This document shows, in pieces, positions 23,256-35,219 of a stretch of DNA of 64,000 nucleotides. Made by a program: the position numbers and the translations under genes. The DNA is from Erythrocercus mccallii (lineage: Eukaryota; Chordata; Aves; Passeriformes; Dicruridae): the NCBI GenBank assembly GCA_013397435.1, contig VZRG01000005.1, positions 2,181,629 through 2,245,628 of the forward strand. The letters are read 5' to 3'. The number at the start of each line of letters is the position of its first letter. Position 1 is the first letter of the stretch. Under the pieces are notes generated by a model, which was not told the origin of the DNA, made no database searches, and saw nothing but the letters and a program-made list of their open reading frames with translations.

Positions 23256-26200
23256 CCTTCCCCAGCATGTTATTTCACAGCATGTTACCTATCTGGATGG
23301 CCCAGAAATTGTTGGGCCAGACTTCCAAGTATTTGAGATGAGCTCACCTCAAAAAAAATAGCATTATATTTGAGGAGATGGAGATTTTAAAGCTCAGGCT
23401 TACTCCTAGCTGTTTCTGGCCTCTCTGGGATTCCAGCAGAGCTGGTTTGCCTTTTGGCCAGGTTGAGGAGCACTCTTAAAAGTAAAACACACTAAATAGC
23501 CTGTGTCTATGTGGATTAGAAATGAATCACTCTGTCAGAAAAGGATCCTTTAAAACAATTGCAAATTGCTTAGGTGGGCATTGCATTAGATTTATATGTG
23601 ACCAATCAATATGTTTGTGTATATCAGTATGTAAAGCTGCATCAGTTCCTAGCAAATGCAATATTCATGTGGGTGTGGTGTCATAGGCATCTCTCCCCAT
23701 TTTACCACAGCCAGAGAAAAGTCTGCAGTAAGTGCAGGACTGGCAATCTCATATCTCGGCTGCTCAGCAGTGAAGATCCAAGAACAGAACAGGAAAAGAC
23801 CGATAACATTCAAATTCTGATGGCTTTGCAGAAAAAGAAAAAAGGCATCTATTCCAGCTACAGTGGTGGTCTGACCCTTATATGAGAGCTTTCTCCAGGT
23901 TTGCCAATGGTGGCCTTTAGCAATGGCAAAAGGAGGCTTCTCAAAGAAGGGTTCAGCTCTCAGAATGAATCCTGAATAACTGTGGACACACTGGGCTTAG
24001 TCATTGACTTTACCTCCCTTTTGACCCCAAACTATTAGTTCTTCTAGCATGAGTTAAGGAATGTCAATTTACCCACCAAGATTGATGTGCACAGAGGCAA
24101 ATAGGAAATCATATGCACCCCATCAGGGTTTTCCCTCCATAAATCCAATTTCCGATTCTTTTATATCATGAATCTCATGACATGAAGGAAGGTCTAGGGT
24201 TTTTTTAACCACCTTGGACCACTCCTCCAGTGTATCACAAAACCATTTTTAAAATGCAATTTAGTTGGCCCGGTTCCCAACAGAAAAATAACCTATTTCC
24301 ACCCCCTACCAGTTGCATCTTACATATCCTTCAGGAACCAGCCAAAGGGCTTAAAAGAGTCAACCCATGTTATGGGTGCCAAGTCTCTTAGTTTATCATT
24401 AAGTCGATAATACACTTCAATCTCATTACTATTCTATCATTAGGATCTGAGTGGTTTGAGTGTTTGACTAAGTGGGGGATTTTTTCTCCTCAGAGCTATA
24501 TGAGATGCTGCCTCTCAGCAAGGTGTCCTGAAAACCTTTTCTTAATGAACAAGTGATTAAAAGGCTTAAGTGCAAGCTAGCAACCACAACACAAGCTGCA
24601 TTATCACAGAATGAGCCAGAAACAGGCTAACCCTCAGTGCTGCCAAGAGCACTGAGGTCCTTCACGCAGATGCTCTCAAGACTCTTGTTCTCTCTCAGTG
24701 GTAGCTGCTGGGCAGTGTCCTGTGGGCAGGCTGTGCTGTGGCCCAGGATCCACCATGGATGTCTGGCTTTGCTTCTGCCATGCACAGCAAAGCCACCCCA
24801 GCGTAGAGCTGGCTTTTCCCTTGTTCCTGTGCATGTCCCTGTCTCTGGTCCCAGGCAGCTCAGGAACATGCTGTGACCCAGGCTGCGCCTCCTTTGAGTT
24901 GTCTGCCAGGACTAGCACAGACAGAGAGTGAGAGTGAGACAGAGTCCTCAGTAGTTTGTACTTCTGTGCTATCTTTCACATCAGATTTTAGTATTCTATT
25001 TATTTACTGTTTCTTGTGGAGGTTCAGTGAGATAACACCTGGACTTCAGCATCCCTTCTCAAGGCTTGGAGATGACTGTCAAAGGAACACATATGCAAGG
25101 AGTGTCAGCCAAGGAAACACAGCTTTCCCAGAGCGGAACCCAGGTCCTTCAGAAATCAGGAGAAGTTAGTCAACAGTTGCAGCAGAGATCAATGTCACCT
25201 CATTTTCTTCACTAGTTGTGAGTGTTGTACAGGCATTCCAAGGCTGCTGCTTCTCTTAGGGATCCCTGGATGCCAAGGCAGCCTGTGCTTGGTATCTGCT
25301 TGTTCCCCAGTTAGGTATGAGAGAAAGAGGAAGGCTCTGAGAAAGCAATGGTGGGTATTTAATATTCCATGCCAGGACCTCCAGGACCTCAGCATAGAAC
25401 CAGGCCAATGATGTGTGTCTGGACAGGGTGGCACAGGCTGCTTATTATCTGAATGAGGAAAGGTGGAGAGATAAAAATAAAACCTTCTCCCTGACCTTTG
25501 TTAGAAATTTCTCTTCCATTTGTTTCTATTTCTGCCCTCTTCTCATTTTTTTCCCAGTAACTGAAACAGCAGCACGAGCTGACACTATCTGTCATTACCC
25601 ACATCATTTTCTGTGACACTGGTTCAATTAACTGCCCTCACAGATGTCTTCATGTTCCTGAGGAAAAAAAAAGCTCCATTTCCCTGGCCCCGGAGAACCT
25701 ATCTGTAGGGATGAGGCCAACTTTGCTGCCCCATGGGCTTCTCTGGCTGATGTCTTCTGTGGTAGTATTTCTTGCTGACCTCAGAAGAAGTGGGTAGCAG
25801 GTGCTTGCACCATCCCCAGCACCATGTCTGAATTTCACCACCACTGAGCAAGTTAAGCCTCTGACCTGGCCTTCCCAGCAGCTGCTACCCTGTGGCTTTT
25901 TTACTCTTGTTAAGCAGTTGTGATAAGCTCAGAAGTGGCTTTCAGGGGCTGCCTGAGGAGGGATCCTCACTGATGGCTAGGTCCGGCCCAGTGGCTGAGA
26001 TCTGAGGAAGAGCCATTCTGCTCTCTGTACCACAACTGGAGAAAAGCTGCTCAGTTTGCCTGTTTCTCTGCTGGCCAGTCTATTCTGGATCATCTTTCTA
26101 TTGCAATTCCTTTTAGTGACCTGAAAGTAACACCATTGGCTCTGATTTAGCTTGTGGTTTCTATATAGATAGCATCTAGGCACTTACGACTTCCTTGTAG

Positions 26201-27543
26201 GTTGTCATTAAGGACTGTGTATTAATCTCCAGAACTGCCTGTTTTCTTCCAGAGGCACCTCTTCTCGTTACAGTCGTTTGAGATACTGGCAGAAAAGGAA
26301 CATTTTGCATTTGCAGACATGGGTTTATGACCTTACTTCAACTGGAGAAGACTTTTGACAGAGAAGTTAGTACAGTCCAGGCTGTAATAGACTTATCTGG
26401 TTCCAGACCTCAGTTAACATCTCATTCCTCTTCACCTGAAGAGGATCTAAACTGATCTAATATAGCTCGCCCAGGGCTGTGAGCAGGGTGCTGATTCACT
26501 GAAGAGCAGGGAATCCAGGAGAAATACTTTATTAACTTCTCACCCTGCTGGTAGGCTAGGTGGAGGGTGGAGTGAAATGGAGGCTTAGAATTAAAAGTCT
26601 GATAATTTGCCAGGGAGATGATGACAAAAATCAAAAGGGAAAGCACATTTTATTTGCAAAGTTCAAGAAGGGTATTACAATCAAGAAGAGGAAAGCAAAT
26701 TGAAGGATTAAAAATAAAGCACTTGATAGGAGCTGTTCGAAAAGGTGGCTAAAAAGTATTTCACTCAAACTCTTTCATGTCACCACCACGTTCCCCTGTT
26801 CTCTCCATTTCCCCCCCAAGTGACATCCATTAAGTGGATTACAGCTGTTTGTGAAGCCAGCCTGGCTGCAGCCATGGTGTGGCTAAGCACAGGCAGTTTC
26901 AGGCTGTGCAGGAAGGAGCTGCTGTGGGTAACTCTGACCTCTGATCCCCAAAACCAGTTTTGCAGTTCCTGACCCTGGGCTGGGTGTGTTGCAATAAGGT
27001 TTATATCACAAGTCAGGATGGTTAAGTCACTAGGGAAGTCCCATTGAATATTGGATTTTAATGCCCTGATCTGTAAAGAGCAGAGAACTTTGTCTCCTTC
27101 CTTTCCTTACAGGATGGGCCAACCCAAAACAGCAGTGATGGGCAGGGGCTAGTCAGACCCTCTGCTTAGTCCGGCATGATGATGGGGAGTTGGTAGAGAA
27201 AAGTACAACTTCTTCTAACACCTGGCTTTTGTGCTCACTGTTGTTCACTTGTGCATGCAGGGAGCCCAGGGATGCTCTGCCAGAGCTCAGGAGCAGAGCT
27301 GCTGCCACTGCTGCCACTGTCATCGCCACAATTCCCCTTTTCCTCCTTCCCAGCCCAGGGTCCTCTCTGAAATCTTTAACTGGTGACATTGCTGGCGTTT
27401 CTGCTTAAAACCTGAAAACTATTTTATCAGCTTCAAGGAAAGGGGAATGTTCTGTGTGAAAGGTGGGCTCTCTCTACCATGAATGCTTTTACAATCATCC
27501 ACTACCCTTTGAAGAAGGTTGTGGTACACGCATTTTATTTTTT
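23256..27543. other. Noncoding stretch, no gene recognised
   Basis: No supported gene, RNA or transposon. Short tandem words (for example CCAGGACCT twice near 25376-25395) and a run of CTGCCACTG near 27300 are the only structure noticed. Open frames up to about 103 codons look like chance. Confidence 0.55.
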
Positions 27544-27585
27544 ATATATGTGTGTGTGTGTGTGTCTGTGTGTGTGTATGTATGT
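27544..27585 (+). repeat. (TG)n microsatellite
   Basis: An alternating TA/TG tract with one interruption (TCTG) and a TATG end; TATATATG leads into about fifteen TG units. Confidence 0.95.
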
Positions 27586-28780
27586 TTCTTTCCAATCCAT
27601 CAGGCTGCTTCTTAGGTACCACTACTGTATACAGCTGTCATGACAATACCAACACAAGGCAGAAGTTAATTGTCTGGTACAGTACTTAATAGTACTCCAA
27701 CCTCATCTTTGATTTAGTTGCTGAGCTGAAAGATCTGAGGACACGGATACCAGGCCAGCCTCTGTTTAGCTTGGTCTTGAAGTGGAGAACAGGAGAAGCT
27801 GCAGGAAAGAGGTGGGAACAGGGTGCACACCACTGCTGCTCTCTCATGGCCCCAAACCCACCTACACACTTCACCACCAGAGACTTTCCAGGGAGATTGC
27901 AATCTCCCTGAAACATCCTTTCCCACAGCAGGAAGTCAAAGAAAAGCCAGGACTTTAAATAGTCAAAAAACCCCTCAGCCAGACCAGTTCTTAAATGTAA
28001 GCTGCTTTTCTTCAAAAGCACAGCATAAATATTTCAGCAATTTTTCTGATATTAGAATTACCCAGATGGGCTGAGGTAAAAAAACTCTCTCAAACAAACA
28101 CAATGCTTCAAATTGCATTGTATCAGATCGCCTCTGCTTGTGGGGTGCACACCAGAACTGTGGGAATGGCAAGTTGGATTGCATGGGCAGGTCAAGTTCT
28201 TGTGCTATAATAAACATTTCCATTGATTTCAAAGGCCTATTAATTGTTTTAGTTATGCAAAGAGAGCTGTTGACTTAATTCTGACCAGTAGTGTGGGGAA
28301 TACAAAAGCTGGAAGCAGGGCAGATGGAGGTGGCACCTGATGGTGGTCAGAGGATGAGGTCAGGCCAGTGCTTCCCTTTGGAGTCTGGCCTCGTAGGATG
28401 AGCAGACTGGGACACATCTGATAGGGGAACAGGGAAAGGTGAATGACACTTCTCTCCGCCTACCACCAAAACAAACCCCTGAAAAGAAAAGGCATTCCTG
28501 AACTCACACAACAGAAGAAAACGTGAGGAAAGCAAAGCCCCTGTGCCCAGCAGACACTTCTGTGGAAGTATGGGCACACTGTCTTGCTGTGCAGGCTCAT
28601 GTCCTTGCCACAATGCTTGTATGCCAGGGCTTTGCTGAAGTGAAGGTAAATACAATGCATGGGATTTGGGAGTGACCTGGCACAGGAAACTAGCAGCAAA
28701 GCAAGGGGAAGGAACTGGTACTGTGAGAGATAAAATGAAGGATGGAAGGGCTGTGGGGTGGCAGCAGCCTTATCGTGTTT
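27586..28780. other. Noncoding stretch, no gene recognised
   Basis: Apart from the palindrome at 27889-27910 nothing stands out. Confidence 0.5.
27889..27910. repeat. Perfect 22-bp palindrome
   Basis: CAGGGAGATTG followed immediately by its reverse complement, with no spacer. The centre GATTGCAATC resembles a C/EBP-type dyad site (ATTGC/GCAAT half-sites). Perfect palindromes of this length are rare by chance in non-simple sequence. Function unknown. Confidence 0.9.
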
Positions 28781-28784
28781 TTAA

Positions 28785-28990
28785 GCCTCAATCTAATTAA
28801 AAGAGATACATAATTAAAATGAAGTAATTAACTGTTTTGTAATTAAATACAAAAATAATTAAGCTGAAATTGAGCACGATAACATCCAATTGTCAGGACA
28901 GGATTTATTAGTACTTTAACCTGATGAATTATTTTCATTGTTCTGCTGATTGCGTTCCTGTGGAAAGAAATCGGTCGTTTCTGTAAGAAG
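28785..28990. promoter_or_regulatory. Candidate enhancer: regularly spaced homeodomain (TAATTA) cluster
   Basis: Five exact TAATTA cores start at 28794, 28811, 28825, 28840 and 28856, giving spacings of 17, 14, 15 and 16 bases. TAATTA is the palindromic core bound by many homeodomain proteins. The cores are embedded in non-repetitive AT-rich sequence, and the surroundings hold further developmental-type words: CCAATTG (28887), GATGAATTATT (28923) and CATTGTTC (28937, SOX-like). No coding frame passes through. Calling it an enhancer is an inference from motif number and spacing. Confidence 0.4.
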
Positions 28991-30464
28991 GGACACAAGT
29001 TGTTATTCCTTGTCCTTTGGGTTTCTTGAAGCCTGAACAATGATACAATGAATATATAAACCATGATTCCGCATTTCCACAGAAAGGGCTGCATTTTTGT
29101 CAGTGCCCCAAGAATTTTGTATAATAATCTACATTTTCCATCATACTTGTTTGCAGCTATTTGGTCTGTGTAAAATGTAAAGCATTTGGCCTAAAACCTG
29201 ACTTTATTGCTGCCTAAATGGTGATGTTCTGTATGGAATTTCAGATCAGAAGAAATATGTACATAGACATGAAGTACATTACAGTGTAGCTAGTGAAGGA
29301 AAAAAATTACACCCACATTTTGAGAAGCAGACCCTGAGCTATCAATGTTTATCAACCTGCTTCTGTTTCTCTGTGCTCATGCATAAGGTGTTCATGTGCT
29401 TTGCTAGATAAGGGCAACACAAAAGTAGGGTTACAATGGCCAGAGTAAGTATAGGCCACTTATTCTGGTGACTTTGAACAGGCTTGAGTACATGGCTTTA
29501 GACTTCCCACTTTGAGCAGAGGATCAAAAAAGTCTTTTCTTCTTCCTCTGTGCCAAATGACAACTCAGTATTGCTCATCTCAGAACAAGGGCATGTCTTG
29601 GTGCCTTGCTTGTCTTCTGTGGAGCTGCAGTGATTTATGAAATAACTGAAGTTGTCTGGGCAAAACACAATGAAGAACAGTTAGAAATACTGTAAGGATG
29701 GAGATCCATCTTTCATTTGGACATTTTCAGCTGACAAATTTCTTGCTGGCGTGGGGATTTAGGACATTGGTAGTGTCCTTCATTGCTCTTTACTTGAAGC
29801 ATATTGCTATTTGTGTAGCTTTTGGTCCTCTGTGCTACAAGTCCTGTGCTTGCAACACTGATGGAGTGAGCCTTGTTCTGTGTGAATATATATTAGAAAC
29901 TTGCTGGACTCTTCCAGACTAAGCATCTATTTCAAGCAGCTGCCTGTAAGTGAGGAAAATGGTGACCTGTGGACCTTTTTGCAGTCTCAGTTCTGCACTT
30001 GGAAAACAAATAATAGAAGCATGTATTTATCTGTGAAAAGAGTCATCTCAGTTAAGATCACAGGAATCGCCAAATTTTTCAGCCTTGTTGGAGATGGAAT
30101 ACTAGGCAAGCCTGGCTTTAGACACCTCAAAGAAAGGCAAAAGAAAACCAAGATGTCTAATGATGTTCTGCTCACACAGTTCTCTACTATTCAGACTGGT
30201 GTAATGTGCAAAAACACAAGTTAGGACCTATTCCAGAACCTGTTCTCCAATTTAAGGAGCAAAGTTGTTGGTGGTGGGTAATTAATGGGAAATATGTACT
30301 GCAAAGAGAAACACAGCTGTGGTAAGTGATATAAAAAGTATGGTAGTGGTGAGTTGCATAGCCTAGAAAATACCTATCCTATAGTAAATGTCATCTGATT
30401 GTTCAAGAAAATGATGATCCTCCCCCACAAGGCTGAAAACATGATGCTAAATTCCCTTATAGAT
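28991..30464. other. Noncoding stretch, no gene recognised
   Basis: AT-rich to mixed; no gene or repeat family recognised. Frames at 29698-29922 and 29901-30224 lack any motif. Confidence 0.5.
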
Positions 30465-30870
30465 GCCTCAGTAATACTGGAAAGATGGCAGAGAGGGAAA
30501 AACTCATAAATGAGAAACGGAGAGAAAGTTGAACAAGCTGATTTATGGGGAAAGATTAAAGTAACTAAATGCACATCACTCAGATAAATGACATCTCAGG
30601 GGAACGTAATTGCTGACTCCAAGGACTTGAAGGATTGGGCACCTAGGAATGAGAAGATTCCCCAGGGCCATGCAAGGCTGGGAACTATTATAATGGGGAG
30701 AAATGGGTGAAACTGCACAAATGAAAATTCAGGTGGAGGCATGAGAAATGTTTCCTTATGGAGACATTTCATGAACTACGAAATCCTCTCCTAAGGGAAC
30801 CAGTAAAATCTTGGGTTATTTAGCACTAGGCTAGAAAAGCACTCAAAAATGTACTAAAAGGCACAAATCT
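30465..30870 (+). mobile_element. Ancient, strongly decayed CR1 3' fragment
   Basis: Reading forward, the order of weakly conserved blocks follows an old sauropsid CR1: 'gctgatttatggggaaagatt' (near 30538) for the usual 'ggagatttacggggagagatt', then a 'gtaattgctgactccaagga' block (near 30607) for 'atgattgctgtctacaagta', a 'ggggagaaatgggtgaa' block (near 30695), 'tgaaaattcaggtgga' (near 30722) for 'ggaagattcaggttgga', and 'gaaatcctctcctaaggg' (near 30779). No frame survives and no intact 3' tail is visible. Limits are approximate; similarity is judged by block order only. Confidence 0.6.
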
Positions 30871-32154
30871 GCATCTGCAGTGAGTTCAGTGGGTAAGTTA
30901 TAACCCTTTTCGATCTCTCTGTACTGTTTGTTTGTTTGTTTATTTGTAACAAAGCTGGGCTATTTGTCCCTCTTCTGTACCATCTGCCTGCAACCCTTTG
31001 GTCCTCTGCACTCAGCATCTTTGGTGGCCAAGCGCTGTCGAGCCCCATGTTCTGATGCAGCAGATCCTCTGAGCTGAGTCATGCCTCGAGGGCAGCCGAC
31101 ACCACACCCTGACAAGATGACTTCTCTCCTTCGTACCCTGCCGGAGGGATTGTCACTTGCTAATTGTGTAGCATCTCTTGACTTCCACGTAGCTCTGCTG
31201 GCTGCAGCAGCAGAGGTATCAGTCTGTTGGCACGCGCCGGTGGAGCCAGCCCTGGGTGACAGCCAGTTACACATATGCAGCAGCAGGAACAAAACTCTTG
31301 ACCTTCACTTCCAAAGACAGGGACCTCTGTGGAGGGACCCACCCAACTAGCTGGTCCACGGTATTGTGAGGAGTTAATGCATGCAATTCAGTAATGGATA
31401 GCAGAGTGAATAAATAAGTTTTATTACCTGTGACACCAGATTGCAGAGTCATTTTAGGTACATTCTAATACTCAGAACACAAATTGATCCAGGGAATAAA
31501 GTTTTCCAAGAGGCAATGGATTAAAAATATTTCAAAATAAAAACAGAACAAGGACATCAAGACTGCCCTTTGCCCCAGAGAAAAAACACAAGGGTCCAGA
31601 ATTTACCCCATTATTCATCTGCTTCTTTGATGGCAGCTAAGCAGACCTCAACTGGTCATCCTTCTCCCAAGCAAGTTGAGAGGGTGCAGAGACAGTTTCA
31701 CAGGTGATACCTTAGGAACATCCAGTTCCCAAGCTCACGACACATTCCACTAGCTGTGGGCAGGAGCTGGGGAAGGAGTTATTCTGACAAGTTAGACTGT
31801 GCCCACACTGAGATACACCCCAATACAATCCTGCTGGGACTGTGCTTTCTGGTACAGGTTAGGTCAGCCTCTACTTTGCACTGGTGACAAGGATAGGGAC
31901 AAGATGTGCCATCAGACTAAGACAGGCAGAGGCAGCTCACTGCTCTAACTGTTCTGTGGGTAGAAACTGTTCATTGCCTTAATCTGCACCAGGCAACAAA
32001 GAACAGACCGACAGAGATTTTTTTACCTCTTTGCCCTTTCTGTCTGGTTTCCCTGCTTCTAAATTTTTACATGAAAAAGAGGAGATGGGGCAGAATGAAA
32101 ACGATGTCAACATCAAAAGGATGATAGTCTCTGCATGGATGTCTACTTTTTTCA
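30871..32154. other. Noncoding stretch, modest CpG content at 31010-31260
   Basis: No gene recognised. A (GTTT)n run lies at about 30926-30948. The block 31010-31260 holds about ten CpG, more than its surroundings, without a coherent frame of known type; it may be conserved noncoding sequence or simply less methylated in the germline. Confidence 0.4.
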
Positions 32155-32315
32155 TTCTTACAGGGTGATGGTTGCATCAGTCGGCATTTGCAATGCCCAA
32201 GAGCGCCTGTTATCAGCAGCCACGATCCTCTTGACTGGCTGGGAAGAAAGCAGCGGCATAAACGTGTCAATAGAGCACCAGCAATTTGTCAAGCAGTTAT
32301 AATGCACTAATCAGG
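32155..32315. promoter_or_regulatory. Candidate conserved noncoding element
   Basis: A compact non-repetitive block that keeps several CpG in otherwise CpG-poor DNA and carries developmental-type words (GGCATTTGCAATGCCC with POU/C-EBP-like ATTTGCAAT near 32184, and AGTTATAATGCACTAATCAG near 32295). Frames through it are short. Inference only; conservation cannot be tested here. Confidence 0.25.
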
Positions 32316-35158
32316 GGGGTGGAGGGGAGAGAACTCTGCCAAGACTCAGACAGCTCAAAAGGAACTGCTGCCTGTGGAGAGTGCTGGAGCTCTTTCATTT
32401 GCGGGCAAGCCCAATAACTTCCCAGGAGCTGATCAGTCCTGGGATTGAGGAGGTAGCCTTGGCTGCCCTGACTTCGCTGGCTGGATCAAGGCTTCTCTGC
32501 CTCCCTGGCTCCCATACAGCTGCCCTGTGCTGATGAGCAATGCTGTGACCTCCGGGTGCCCCAACTGCAGGAGATGGCAGCACTGAGCATCAGGACAGCC
32601 CTCTAAGCTGCCCACAGTTGTCCTCAGCCTGTCTGGGATCAGCTCAGAAACCCAACAGGGTCACCTGCTTGAAGGTCAAGAGTTTGGCCCATTTAGAGAC
32701 AAGTTATTTGCCATGAAGTACCACTTAACACCTGATTTACTGAGCTTGCCAGACATAAGAAAAAACATTCCAGTCCTTACTGCACTCTCCATGGTTTTGG
32801 TTTTTTTGTTGTTGTTGTTTTTTTGTTGTTGTTTTTTTGTTTGATTTTTTTTTATGCAGCAGATTTCAATCAAAAAAAGCATTTGAACGGCATTGACAGG
32901 CACAAATAAAAATTAACCGTGCCGACAGGTAGCAAGGGAAGAATTGCTGCAGTCTTGCGGAAAACTGGGGGATATTTCTTCAAACCAGCCCCCACAGTCC
33001 TTAAAGATGCTTGACCCTCCCTTGGGATTGCAAAGAAACCTTTGGTAAAAGAGATCTCCCCTGCATCCAGCACTGTCTACGTTCCTTTCCTCCGTGGTCA
33101 GAGCAGATAGGCGCAGTATTGATTCATTACTCCAGGATTTTTGTGGGTGGAGAGGAGGCTGTACTGCATATTCCCCGTGCTATCTTATCATTAATGCATT
33201 AAGGAGCTGAACAAGCAATAAGGGCAAATGGACTTCAAAACACAGAGAACTGTCTCCACAAGGCTCAGGCTGATTTACAGCAATTACATCTTGGCAGCAT
33301 CACCAGAGCCCATTAAGCCCCGCACCTGCCTGTAACTTGAACATCCCCAGTTCCGAGGGGGCACTCGCCATTAGTCACCCTGGCACTGCCACGAGCCCTC
33401 CCCGTCCGTGATGGAAGGCAAGATGTAAAACAATGTGGGGAGGATTAACAAAGAGTAGGCTGCAGAGCGCAAATTGATCTGAACTTCGGAGTCGGATACT
33501 GTTTCAGATACCGGGATGCTCTGCTGGCCTCCTTCCAAGGTCTGAGGGGAAGGGATTGGAGACAGAGCTTGGAGCCATTGCATTTGACTCAGGTTTTCCT
33601 TGTCTCTCTGCTTTGTGTTTCATTACCAGAGGTGAACTAGCTGCTCAACTATTAATTTTCTTCCCCTGTTTTTGAATTTTTATTGCTTTTAAACGGTGTC
33701 TCTTTGTGACACCGTTACTTTACAGGGCAGCTGTGTACAAATCACCAAGTGAAAGTGTAGCACTGCTGGAACCAAGGGGATGGCTTGTGTAAACTGAGGG
33801 ATGATGCTGCTGAGGCGTAGGAAAGCTGGGTTTGCCATGCTCCTGCTGCTTGCACCACAGAGGGAAACCAATAGCAGGGAATATCACACAAAAAATATAA
33901 AAAGGGTGGATACTTCGGAGCATTGGTGCGCCAAGTATGCATAAGAAGTCTTGTGGCAGATCCCAGTGCTCAAAGAGATGAGGATGGATGAGATTTGGGG
34001 CGAAGAGGCAGAGATATATTTCATTCCAGATACCACCAGCACAAAAGACCTTCAGAGGAGTTAAAATTTACTCAGTGATCCAGAAGTGTTTATGGCCCAC
34101 GTAAAATTTACCAGAAAAATGTCAGATGTCAGTGGATTGTATTAAATGTAAATATTACACAACTCGCAGCCTCCGTTTCTTATTGCAGCTTGGCACGTAG
34201 CTCTCGTGGATCTCCTGTTTGAAGGGGAGTCTCTGGAGGTGCTGCTGCTTGGCAGCAGGTCTGGAAAGGCTTCAGCGTGAGCTGTGCTAGCCCACATCTC
34301 CCCTTGGCCCCATGAGACACTGCCAGGCCGACTGGCTGACAACTCTTACGGTGGCAAACGTGCCTGGCTCGTCAGAGAAGCCCACCCTGATGCATCTGTG
34401 ACAGACGCTGCTGCAATGCTGACGTCCAGCCCCCCCAAAATGGGTGTGTAATCTGGCAGCACCCTGGCAGAGGGAGGAGAGGGCAGCAGAGGATGCTGTC
34501 CTGGGTGCACCATTTCTGCCTCCAGTCCTAGGAGGTACTGAGGTGGGCACTGGCTCTGGGCAGTGTCTCCTACAGGCGATTCAGGAAGAGAGGGGAGAGC
34601 ATATGGGCAGTGCTCCTTGCTTGCAAGATGCACAAGAGCACGATGGCAGTGGGATCATGAAATTCTTAAATGCACTTGCATTTGATAAAGGGGAAGACAC
34701 TTTGTTAAAGCTGTCCTTGGACTTGGGCAAGTCCCACCAAGGCTGAGTATGGGCACAATGCACCTTGCTCTAACAACTTGTCTCCAACAAGCCTGAGAGG
34801 CATCTGGCTTGCTTACAGTACTGCTGGACCTCTAATCTGTTTTGCTGGCTATTTCATTAATTTAACAAATCACTTCTTCTTTGGCCTGGCCTCTGGATCT
34901 CAGACGCTGTGTTGTGGGCAGGATGTGACTCAGGATGCATCTTGGGGCATCTTCTCTGTGTTGAGATGCCTTGGGGAGTTGTGATGCTAAGTCACATCAA
35001 GGTCTTTCTGCAACCAGGCCAAGCTGAGGCAAATGAATCAGTGTAGGGCATTGCAGCTCATAGCCACAGATGCTGGGAAAGGACTCCATGCCCTGGAGAT
35101 GCTGTTTTGTGTTGCCCTGTTGTTCACTGTGCGTGTTACTGTCGTGGTACCAGCTCTT
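32316..35158. other. Noncoding stretch with scattered CpG, no gene recognised
   Basis: No exon supported. The blocks at about 33200-33330 (GATTTACAGCAATTACATC near 33270) and 33400-33530 are non-repetitive and CpG-bearing and could be conserved regulatory DNA. Frames of 60-100 codons on both strands around 34140-34760 overlap and have no recognisable motif. Confidence 0.45.
32795..32853 (+). repeat. G/T-only low-complexity tract (TTG)n/T-run
   Basis: Fifty-nine bases of T with single or double G spacers (GTTGTTGTTG and GTTTTTTT units). Nearly no A or C occurs on the plus strand. Confidence 0.9.
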
Positions 35159-35219
35159 ACAAAAAAAAAAAAAAAAACCCAAAAAAAAACCAAAAAAAAA
35201 AAAAAACCCAAAAAAACAC
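35159..35219 (+). repeat. A-rich tract with short C interruptions
   Basis: A17, CCC, A9, CC, A14, CCC, A7, C: only A and C on the plus strand. No retroposon or processed pseudogene body could be recognised on its left, so it is not simply a poly(A) tail of an identified insert. The lysine-rich frames through it are artefacts. Confidence 0.9.
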
